Of a stretch of DNA of 25,787 nt, positions 1 to 8,407 are shown piece after piece. Origin of the DNA: a virus. The notes under the pieces were generated by a model, which saw only the letters and a program-made list of their open reading frames with translations, did not search any database and was not told the origin of the DNA. Position 1 is the first letter of the stretch. Each line of letters opens with the position of its first letter. The stretch spans positions 1 to 25,787 of the IMG/VR virus record IMGVR_UViG_3300021502_000007; one strand, 5' to 3'. Position numbers and translations under genes: made by a program.

Positions 1-2522
1 CAATCCCAAAATCCGTCAAATTTTGTCTCCACTTTAATTATTAAGTCTTTAACATCAGTGTTAAGATTATGAGTAACTGTTATATTTTGAGCCTCCCATG
101 AAGTCTTATCTAAATCTTCCCATTGATACCTCAAAGCACTTATAGGTTCTCCTGATGTAGTAACATGTTCTACTTTTATATAACCAAAAGAAATATTTGT
201 TTTAGGTCGGGTTTCGTTTATTACTCGGGGTGTGCCGTTTGTGCCGTCTGCTATAAAATCTTTTGTAATAAATTGAGAATTATTTGCAGGATCTAAATCT
301 GTGTCAAATCGTGAGCCACTTTTAGTTTTTCCAGTTGCTACACTACTAACGAAAACACCATTAACTCCTCCTGCTTCAATATTTCTATCATGCCCCTGAA
401 AAGCATCATCTAAAGTAATACCTTCTTGAGTAAGTCGGAATGTGCCTGAGCCTGAGTCTGTTAAAGTTATAGCTGTCCCTTCTACTGCTTCTGCTTCTGT
501 AGTTGCAAATGAAATAGAAGTTGCACTATTTATTATAATAAAATATTCTGTACCTGATACTAAAGGAGCAGGAACATCATTACCTATTAGTTTAAAAGGT
601 GTTCCATTTCTTGTAATATGATGAGTAATATTTATTAAAGCATTACCTGAAACATCCCCTGCTGCATAATCTATATCAGGAATACCAGCTCTTTCATAAG
701 CTCCCGGAACAGGAACTCCATAAAAATGATCTGAGTCAGAAGCTGTATCTCCTGCTGCTATATGTTGAGCTTCATAGATATCTCCTACCTCTGCATATAA
801 AACTGGGAAATTAGCTTTTGAAAATAAAGCATCTTCACCGAAACAAAAAGGCCTATATCCATAAGCTGATCTATCTTTATAAGTTGAAAAGAACTTTTCT
901 GATCCAACAGGGTTTCCATCATCTTGATTACGTGTAGGTTCTGGTAGACCAATATTAACATCCATAATAGTGTTACTTTTTGCTACTCCTACTGGTACTA
1001 TGTAATCTTGAGTTTCTATTTCACCTTTTAGTGCTATGCCACCTGCTTCACCTAAATAATATCTTGAACCCTTTACAAGCCCTGTGAAACCATCTAATAA
1101 CCCTTTAGACTGTACTTCTATAACTTCATCGGGATCTCCACCTGTAATAGCAAACCCTGAAAGAATGCTCTTGGAAAGTTCACTTTTATCTCCTATAGAG
1201 AGAGTTCCGTCTGTATCGAAATATACCAAGTTGAGGGCAGTTACCGCATCAGTATCGTCTACTGCCCCTTCTACTATAACAGCTCCACCCGTTTTTACTA
1301 CTTCCCAATAAGTCTCGTCTCCTCCTGCTTCTATATTAGGAGGTTTTCCTTTATTATTCTGAATAGCTCTCACGAGAGTTCCATTGTAAGAAGTAATATC
1401 GTTTATTAGATAGTCAACATCATTATCCCATCTTGAACCATAAACATTCATTTCTGTCCAAAATGTAGTAGATACTCCTGGTTCTTTTCCTAAATTATCA
1501 CTTAAATTTGAAGCAATATAAATAATACCATTGTGGAAAACAGGATCATTCTGTGTATAGCTAATTTTAGGATTCCATCTATTCCTTTTATCTAAAAACA
1601 TTTTCCATATTGCAGAATTTGATCCTGGTGTAACATTCCTATTATCTGCAAAACATTCCCATAAAGCACCGTTTGATATAACTATATCTCCAATTACGAA
1701 ATTGATATTAGCAGCCCAATTCATATTTGTTTGAACTATTACCCACCAAGAATCCGTCCCGGAAGTAGTAGGGAAATGATCTAAATTATCATCAACAAGA
1801 GATTTAAAGAAAATCCCACCAAATTCAGATATATCACCAGCCATATAAGGAACAGTTGATTGATAATTTAATCCATCAAAAGGCAACATTTTCCAATAGA
1901 GATCAGCTGTCCCTCCTGTTGGGATATTTCCAGTTGATTCTTGTAAAGCAATAAAAAAATGTCCATTATATTGAATAATATTATCAGCAGAATATGTATA
2001 TGTTGGTGAGTATATTTTGGGAAGATAACCAGTATGCATCTGTGGGTTCCCATCACTATCAAATCCCATTATCCCATCTTTCCTTTCTTTAAGTTCAGGA
2101 ATTATCATAGGAGTAGAACTTTCATAAAAAGGTGTCCTTAGTACTCTTTTTACTGCTTCTGATAACTGTTGTATAAGCATTGTAATTTTATCAGCGGATC
2201 TTTCGTGAGTAATTGCAGGAAAAGCTCCACCAGTAGGCCAGTGTGTGAGTTGGTCTTCATCAACAACTCTTCTTACTGAAATAACTCCATTAGCATCAGA
2301 GTTTGCTCCAAGGTTTACATTAAACCCCGTATCTGTGATGTCGGTTATATTGAATTCTGTATTACCTGTTGGTGGATCAACATAAGATAGTTCAGTCTGC
2401 TCAATCCCGTCTTCATCAATAAAATGGACATGGATTGTATCCAAATCAATTACTTTGAAGTCAGCTGCAAATAAATTACCCCCTGAAACAAAATTTTTAA
2501 TTGAAGTTGTTGTTGATAACAT
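1..2522 (-). CDS. T7-type tail fibre protein, partial (C-terminus off the left edge)
   Basis: The frame is open for 840 codons from ATG at 2522 to the window edge. Residues 1 to about 130 look like the T7 gp17 N-terminal tail-attachment domain: a beta-rich stretch, then VISVRRVV near 80 and a helix QQLSEAVKRVLR near 118. Residues about 168-410 hold five tandem units of roughly 45-50 aa, each with an initial Trp/Tyr, a (G/N)D-I/V turn, an aromatic-Gly-x-(F/Y/L) strand and a closing Trp, resembling CBM5/12 chitin-binding-like modules. Residues about 535-780 look like a tail-collar domain, with GVPVPGAYERAG and INETRPKTNISFGYIKV close to the usual ETRPKN motif. Its ATG overlaps the stop of the ejection-protein gene (TAATG), with GGAGAAAAATA as ribosome site. 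The expected role is host-surface adsorption. The receptor-binding tip is not in the window. Domain calls are by eye. Confidence 0.88.
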   Translation of the reverse strand, partial: MLSTTTSIKNFVSGGNLFAADFKVIDLDTIHVHFIDEDGIEQTELSYVDPPTGNTEFNITDITDTGFNVNLGANSDANGVISVRRVVDEDQLTHWPTGGAFPAITHERSADKITMLIQQLSEAVKRVLRTPFYESSTPMIIPELKERKDGIMGFDSDGNPQMHTGYLPKIYSPTYTYSADNIIQYNGHFFIALQESTGNIPTGGTADLYWKMLPFDGLNYQSTVPYMAGDISEFGGIFFKSLVDDNLDHFPTTSGTDSWWVIVQTNMNWAANINFVIGDIVISNGALWECFADNRNVTPGSNSAIWKMFLDKRNRWNPKISYTQNDPVFHNGIIYIASNLSDNLGKEPGVSTTFWTEMNVYGSRWDNDVDYLINDITSYNGTLVRAIQNNKGKPPNIEAGGDETYWEVVKTGGAVIVEGAVDDTDAVTALNLVYFDTDGTLSIGDKSELSKSILSGFAITGGDPDEVIEVQSKGLLDGFTGLVKGSRYYLGEAGGIALKGEIETQDYIVPVGVAKSNTIMDVNIGLPEPTRNQDDGNPVGSEKFFSTYKDRSAYGYRPFCFGEDALFSKANFPVLYAEVGDIYEAQHIAAGDTASDSDHFYGVPVPGAYERAGIPDIDYAAGDVSGNALINITHHITRNGTPFKLIGNDVPAPLVSGTEYFIIINSATSISFATTEAEAVEGTAITLTDSGSGTFRLTQEGITLDDAFQGHDRNIEAGGVNGVFVSSVATGKTKSGSRFDTDLDPANNSQFITKDFIADGTNGTPRVINETRPKTNISFGYIKVEHVTTSGEPISALRYQWEDLDKTSWEAQNITVTHNLNTDVKDLIIKVETKFDGFWD

Positions 2523-5500
2523 TATTTTTCTCCTTTTTCTCCACCAGCAAAAACATGCCAGAAATCTCCTGTTGTTCCGAAGTCTACCATATCATTAACG
2601 AATTCTGACATAAAACCCAAAATACCAGCACCTTTTGATATTCTTTTTATCTGTGTAGCCATTTTATCCGGATCATTCAAGGCTCCTTCCCATTTTTTTA
2701 TATTTGCTAATTCAAAAATAGTAGAAACCCCAGTTTCTATTGTTGATTGTGAATACCTTGTTCTACCCTGCAGTTTATCCTGGATAATCTTACCAGCTCC
2801 AGGAATAGTCCCAATTGATCCTATAGTAGAAGCGATAGCCCAATCTTTCCAATCTTCAGGAACTCTTCTTTGTGTTAGAACCCAAATAGCTGTATTCATA
2901 GACATTACTGCCATCATTCCATATAACCCCTTTAGCCTGTTGGCGTCTTTAGATAATGGGTTTAGATTAGGAAGGACTTCTCTACGTGTGTATTGGAAAA
3001 TTTTTGTCGGCTGCTGGGTAAACATCAATGCAAGATTCATAAATTCACTATGATTATACATTCCTGGCAAAGTTGTCCTATCCCCGGAAGGTTGATAAAG
3101 TACAGTATAATCTCTTGCAAGTTCTATGGCTTTTTCAGGCCCAACAATATTAAAGTTTTTATTATAAATCGATAACCATCCAGTAGCTTTTACATTCCTA
3201 TCCAAGGCATAAATACCAAGCATACCAAATTCCTGAGTTTTACGAATTGCTCCACTAATTTTTGTTTTTGGTGGTTTATAATGGAGCAAATCATATCCTG
3301 TCTTAGTATCTATAGAAGTTGGGTCAACTTCCATAATCATATCTACTATATGATTCTTTACTTTTGCACCTTCCATATAATATGCATTCTGAAACTGAAC
3401 TATGGCAGAACCAAATTCTTTTGCTCCTGCTTCAGATAGATACATTGCAATCGAGGGAAGTTGCCTTGCCATTATTGTAGATCTCCCCCAGAGTGCAGAA
3501 ATAGCAGTATTGTGTTTTAATTTTCTGAAAATACTATCAAATCCAGTAGCCCCATGTAGGGAAGATGGGTTGGCGACGTGATCAATATATGCATTAATTC
3601 CATCAACCCAATGGGGATTGTAATTTTCTTTAATTGTATTTCTTATAGTGTCATCGGCCATAAATCCTTTCGTATCCCGAACCCATTGAGTGTGAGCAAT
3701 ATAATGTTCCTGTTTGTGAATATAATTCTGCCAGATATCCCATAAATCATCCTGAATCTCTAATTTTGTATCCTTAGGGGTTTCTTTTCTTTCAAGAGTA
3801 AATGATTTTGGAGTTCCTTCTTTTGTGTAATCTGTACCACGAATCATATTGTCAAATAATTCATCTTCCATGACTTCATGTTGCATATCATATACAGGTT
3901 TAGGAAGATAAAACGATAGTTTTCCAAGTCTTCTATGCTCTGGTGACATTTCATAGACTGCAGCAGCCCTTGTCCAGGCTTTTTCGAGATCCTGTTGCAA
4001 AACATTTGCGATCTGTTTTTCTTTTTCTGTAAGCATTTTTTCTGCTTCATTCACTTTTACACCAGGTTTCCCTAAAAGATTTATATTTACATTATTTGCA
4101 TTAACACTAGCCAAAGAATTATAAATGTTCTGATCTGTATGCCCGAGATAATAATACATTAATTTTTGGACAGGATACATCTTACCTTCAAATTCTCTTT
4201 CTTCAAACATTACTTTTACTAATTCTTTTTCAGTAAGGTTTAGTTTAGAAAGAACTTCTTTTGACCGTCTGTTTTTCTCAAGCCTTTCATTATTATCAGC
4301 TATATTTTTATCGGTAAAAAACATCTTTTTGCCATATTTGCCAAACAAATCCTCCGCCCAATGAGCAGCAGACATCGAGTCAAAATTGAGACCGTGTAAA
4401 AGTTTTTTTTCTTTACTTGATCTGTTAAAAATTTCTTTTTGAAAGATGAGAAATTCCGATTTACGAACTTCTTTTGATATTAAATTATTCTTATTTGCTT
4501 CTGTAAATTCTAATCGGCCTTGGTATCTTAAAAGATCTATTTCTGTTTTCAATTCTATCAATTGAGAAATACTTAATTTAGGACGTATTCCAGTCGCATT
4601 CGCATCAAATGTAATTTTAAAATCTTTCATCAACATTTCTGCAACTCTTTTAGAAGCTATTGGGTAATCAGTTTCAACTTTAATACCAAGTTCTGAAGTA
4701 TCATCGACAGGAAATAATTTTTCATTTACAAAATCTCTTGCTTTATTTATATCTGTTGTACTTACTGCTCCTGAAACCAAAGTTATAGCTTTCTGCATTT
4801 CCTCTATTTTATCTTTTACTGATTGTGAAACCTTAGAAGAAACAGGGCTATTGATTGATTTCATATATATCTCACCTTGAATCTTCAAATAATTAGAGAG
4901 GGATTTTTGCATCCTGCTTATAACCATTTTTTTGAAATACTTTACTTTTTCTACTTCTATAGATTTTTTCCATAGTTTATCTGCTGAAACTTCTAATTGC
5001 TCATTAAGTTTTTCTTCAGCCATTAAATTTTTAAAATCAAAAGATCCCCCAAGACCTCCATCTTCTGTTGTTAAAATATCTGAAAACTGTTCATCAAGTA
5101 ATTTTATAATGTTATCAGGAAGTTTGTTTTTCATCCCTGTATATTCAAATACTTCTTTTCCTAATACTTTTTGAATAAAAACAACAAACTTATTAAAAGT
5201 ATTTTGTAAAAATGGCTTAAAGGATTTATTATTTTCAACATATTCTTGAAAAGAATGAGCAAATGTTTCTCTCATTTCATATTTATAATCTTCTGTTATT
5301 TTCCCATTTCTATAATCTTTTATTATGGTAGCATAGCGTTTCATTATTTCAATAGATTTCTTAACATAAGATGTTTCGTTTTTTGTAATTTTATTTTTCT
5401 TCTCCATTAATCTATTTATTTCATTCTGATAAAGTGTTGACTCAGCTTCGAGTCTTATAACTGTTTCTTTTTCTAACCATTCATCTAATGTAACCTGATC

Positions 5501-8407
5501 CTCTTTATTTAAAGTATCCTGGAACATATGTCCAAACTCGTGGATTACAACAGGAAGAGTAGATGACGGCCAGAAACCCATGTACATCTTTTTGTCAGCA
5601 GTTACATAATTTGCTTTAACTCCTTGTATAACAGACTCAGGTCCACGAAATGGTTTTGAATTGAAATATTTAGATGCAAAATCCTCTAACGATAAACCTA
5701 ATTTATTCGCTCTGTATTCAACCAGTTTGATTAAAAGCATAGCAGATTCTTTATTTATATTCGGAACTTTATCTAATAGGAGGTTACTAAGTAGTTTTGC
5801 TTTTTTCTCATTATCCTCACCAAATTTTTTAAGAGTATCATCCAGGGTTTCTACCATAATAGATTCCATGGTTTTCATTTCACTCTCAAATCCTGTTATT
5901 GCTTCCGCTAGTTCTGTATCTCCAGCAAGTTCAGAACTTTCCATTATAGCTTTTTTTACTTGTTCTATCATCTTTGCTTTTGGAAGCTTACCGGAAAAAA
6001 GATCCTGAAAAAGGTCTGACTCATATTCTGTTATTTTTTCTATCAATCTTTCATGAATACTTTTAAGGTTCCCTCCGATTCTTCTGTTGTTATAGATTTC
6101 ACGTGAAACAGTTTCTAATATATGTTTCACTTTCCCAAAAGTACTTTCGATTTCATATTTTGTTTTATGGAGTTCTATTATTTTATCAATAACTGCAGCC
6201 ATAGAGACTTTATCAGACGCAGTTTGCCTCCATTTATGTTTTGTATCTACATACTGTCTCCCAATTTTTTCAAGCTCTTCAATCCTACTCTCTAAAACCT
6301 TTACTTCCATTTTAGTTTCTGTATCAAAATCTTCAATAGAAGCAACCCGGCTTCCGGCAATCGCTTCTGTAATTAAACTCTGTACTTTATCCTGTGATTT
6401 CTGAAAGGAAGCCCTTGTTTCTACATCCATTTCTTCGTTCATTACCCTTTTGATTACATCCACAGATGGTTGCATTGTTGCAAAATATTTTCTTGCATCC
6501 GGAAGAGATTGCCAGCTTTTTACATAAGCATTATTAGTTCTTCTCTGCTCTTTGAATTGTTCAAAAGTAATTGATGGCTCTACAGGAACCTTTATTTCTT
6601 CATAATGTTTCTCCCCATTTGCATCTATAGTTGTTTTGATTTCTACTCTGGTTTGTCCGAGATGTTGTTTTTCATAGATAGAATATAATTCTTCATTGTT
6701 TACTTTTAACTCATCATCCAGTTTTTCGTTTTCATCTTTTTTCCACTGCGTGAACATCTTCTCGAATTCTTCTGTTCCTTCTTCAAAAGCAGGTTCAGTT
6801 TTTTTATAAGCTTCGAGGCTTTTCTGCTCTTCCATAGCTTTGAATGCTTCAAGAGTAAACTCTGGAGCTTTACCCAATTCAATCCCAAGTTCTTCAGAGA
6901 TAACAGCTTTACTTGCTGCCTGTTCTATCCCTCTATCTGAATATTTAAACATCCTGGGATCGTTCTTAACGAGTTCCTGGACTTCTTTAGTAGAAAACCC
7001 ATTTTCACTATTCATAGAAATTACTACATTCGAATTGATTATATTTTTTATATCTTCTTTTTTATATTTATCCTGATTAATTATATCTACTATCCCTGTA
7101 AAACCACCACCAAAAAAAGCAGTCGGAGCAACTGTCCAAAATGTTTCAACAAAAGTTTCTATACCGATTGCTGCAGCTTCTTTGGCGTCAATAATATCAT
7201 CTTTAAAAAGATCAGAATTTTCGTCAATTCCTACAGTAATATTGTTTGCAGAAATATCAATAGCACCTTGGAATATCTCTGTGGTGACTTCACCAAATTC
7301 CAATCGACCCGCAGACTGTAAAGCCTTTAATAAAGCACCTTTTACCCCCATTTTAACTGCAGAATCAGTAATAACTTTAGTAAGGAATTTTGGAGAACCA
7401 AAAAGTTTATTTACACCGGGTATTAATTTAGCTCCAAACTTTTCAAGATAAGCTTCGGAAAGTCCCTTTATCGGTCCTGCTATGCGTGCAAGAGCTCTCT
7501 TGGTGTCTTCGTCCAACCCTTTCCCCGGTATGAGCTCTCCGTCTTTCCCTATGGTGTCTGGAGTCTTTATTCTTGATAATGCCAGATATGTATTCCCAGT
7601 TTCGGTTTCAGAATAATATAAAGAAGTAGCAAGAGTAATCCCCTGCCCTAAAGCAAAACTTCCTAGAGTAGCTTGCCATTTTGTTACATAGGCTGTTCTG
7701 TCTTTATCTGTATCGTATCCAGTTATATAATCATTCATTCCCTTTAAAAGTCCAGCTATAGAAGAGCCATCCTTATCTTCGACTTCACGTAATCTTCTTT
7801 GAATATCAGGAATTGGACTTAAATATTCAGCACTTTTAATTTGTCTATATATCTGAGCTGCAGACCCAGTTGCAGCCTTCATTAAAACATTCCCCCTATC
7901 ATCATAGTTAGGAGGCATTTTGGCCTCAAGCAATGATAACTCAGCAAGGAATTTTTTTTCTTTTTCCGGGCTATAAGGAGATTTAATATACTCAGTTGCA
8001 AGTAAATCCATCTTGGTCCCGTACTCACCTTCAGTGTAGGCATCTTTTATATGTTGCCAATTGGAAACAGGAGACTTGTCACCAAAAAAATGTCTTGAAT
8101 ATTGTGGATAATTCTCAATTACCTTACTTACATCTATCCCCAATTCCTGAGCCATCAGATAGCTTGTTGCTAATTCAGAAGCAGCCTTATCACGATCATC
8201 TGCAATTTGCAATCTATTTGTGGCAACTGGAGAATTCATAAACTTTCTTAGATTGGGATTTGTATAATTCAAAGGATCATAAATAGGATTTGTTGCAGAA
8301 TCTACATATCGAGAAAGCTCTACCGTATTGCCTTGAGGCCCCGGAGGTTTATTGTTACTTGAGATATAATCAGATAATGATACTCTCTGATCTATTAAAT
8401 CACTCAC
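2522..8407 (-). CDS. Giant internal virion / DNA-ejection protein (gp16-position) with zinc-metalloprotease domain
   Basis: This 1961-aa protein sits where T7 gp16 sits, last of three ejection genes and just before the fibre, so it probably forms part of the DNA-ejection conduit. Start is GTG at 8407, overlapping the previous stop (TAGTG) behind GGAGATTTTA. A gluzincin-type site HEFGH is at residues 956-960, within VVIHEFGHMFQDTL, and a likely third zinc ligand Glu lies at about 1047 in RETFAHSFQEYV. This spacing and the ETFAxxF context resemble the anthrax lethal factor-like (M34) and phage polyvalent-protein peptidases. The middle (about 480-930 and 1100-1300) is rich in Lys/Glu and predicted coiled coil. 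The C-terminal 350 residues include hydrophobic patches near 1640-1660 and 1823-1845 and resemble phage large polyvalent-protein C-terminal regions. No lytic transglycosylase motif was recognised at the N-terminus, unlike T7 gp16. Protease activity is inferred, not shown. Confidence 0.85.
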   Translation of the reverse strand: MSDLIDQRVSLSDYISSNNKPPGPQGNTVELSRYVDSATNPIYDPLNYTNPNLRKFMNSPVATNRLQIADDRDKAASELATSYLMAQELGIDVSKVIENYPQYSRHFFGDKSPVSNWQHIKDAYTEGEYGTKMDLLATEYIKSPYSPEKEKKFLAELSLLEAKMPPNYDDRGNVLMKAATGSAAQIYRQIKSAEYLSPIPDIQRRLREVEDKDGSSIAGLLKGMNDYITGYDTDKDRTAYVTKWQATLGSFALGQGITLATSLYYSETETGNTYLALSRIKTPDTIGKDGELIPGKGLDEDTKRALARIAGPIKGLSEAYLEKFGAKLIPGVNKLFGSPKFLTKVITDSAVKMGVKGALLKALQSAGRLEFGEVTTEIFQGAIDISANNITVGIDENSDLFKDDIIDAKEAAAIGIETFVETFWTVAPTAFFGGGFTGIVDIINQDKYKKEDIKNIINSNVVISMNSENGFSTKEVQELVKNDPRMFKYSDRGIEQAASKAVISEELGIELGKAPEFTLEAFKAMEEQKSLEAYKKTEPAFEEGTEEFEKMFTQWKKDENEKLDDELKVNNEELYSIYEKQHLGQTRVEIKTTIDANGEKHYEEIKVPVEPSITFEQFKEQRRTNNAYVKSWQSLPDARKYFATMQPSVDVIKRVMNEEMDVETRASFQKSQDKVQSLITEAIAGSRVASIEDFDTETKMEVKVLESRIEELEKIGRQYVDTKHKWRQTASDKVSMAAVIDKIIELHKTKYEIESTFGKVKHILETVSREIYNNRRIGGNLKSIHERLIEKITEYESDLFQDLFSGKLPKAKMIEQVKKAIMESSELAGDTELAEAITGFESEMKTMESIMVETLDDTLKKFGEDNEKKAKLLSNLLLDKVPNINKESAMLLIKLVEYRANKLGLSLEDFASKYFNSKPFRGPESVIQGVKANYVTADKKMYMGFWPSSTLPVVIHEFGHMFQDTLNKEDQVTLDEWLEKETVIRLEAESTLYQNEINRLMEKKNKITKNETSYVKKSIEIMKRYATIIKDYRNGKITEDYKYEMRETFAHSFQEYVENNKSFKPFLQNTFNKFVVFIQKVLGKEVFEYTGMKNKLPDNIIKLLDEQFSDILTTEDGGLGGSFDFKNLMAEEKLNEQLEVSADKLWKKSIEVEKVKYFKKMVISRMQKSLSNYLKIQGEIYMKSINSPVSSKVSQSVKDKIEEMQKAITLVSGAVSTTDINKARDFVNEKLFPVDDTSELGIKVETDYPIASKRVAEMLMKDFKITFDANATGIRPKLSISQLIELKTEIDLLRYQGRLEFTEANKNNLISKEVRKSEFLIFQKEIFNRSSKEKKLLHGLNFDSMSAAHWAEDLFGKYGKKMFFTDKNIADNNERLEKNRRSKEVLSKLNLTEKELVKVMFEEREFEGKMYPVQKLMYYYLGHTDQNIYNSLASVNANNVNINLLGKPGVKVNEAEKMLTEKEKQIANVLQQDLEKAWTRAAAVYEMSPEHRRLGKLSFYLPKPVYDMQHEVMEDELFDNMIRGTDYTKEGTPKSFTLERKETPKDTKLEIQDDLWDIWQNYIHKQEHYIAHTQWVRDTKGFMADDTIRNTIKENYNPHWVDGINAYIDHVANPSSLHGATGFDSIFRKLKHNTAISALWGRSTIMARQLPSIAMYLSEAGAKEFGSAIVQFQNAYYMEGAKVKNHIVDMIMEVDPTSIDTKTGYDLLHYKPPKTKISGAIRKTQEFGMLGIYALDRNVKATGWLSIYNKNFNIVGPEKAIELARDYTVLYQPSGDRTTLPGMYNHSEFMNLALMFTQQPTKIFQYTRREVLPNLNPLSKDANRLKGLYGMMAVMSMNTAIWVLTQRRVPEDWKDWAIASTIGSIGTIPGAGKIIQDKLQGRTRYSQSTIETGVSTIFELANIKKWEGALNDPDKMATQIKRISKGAGILGFMSEFVNDMVDFGTTGDFWHVFAGGEKGEK

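Noticed and set aside
1181-1215. T7-like promoter CTCTCTATAGGAGA on the minus strand within the fibre gene
   Set aside because: CTATAG is a common palindrome in this AT-rich sequence, and only 9 of 17 upstream positions match; it lies in normal coding sequence.
1-2522. Diversity-generating retroelement (as in BPP-1) acting on the fibre
   Set aside because: No reverse transcriptase or template/variable repeat pair is in the window; the fibre's end is missing, so it cannot be assessed here.
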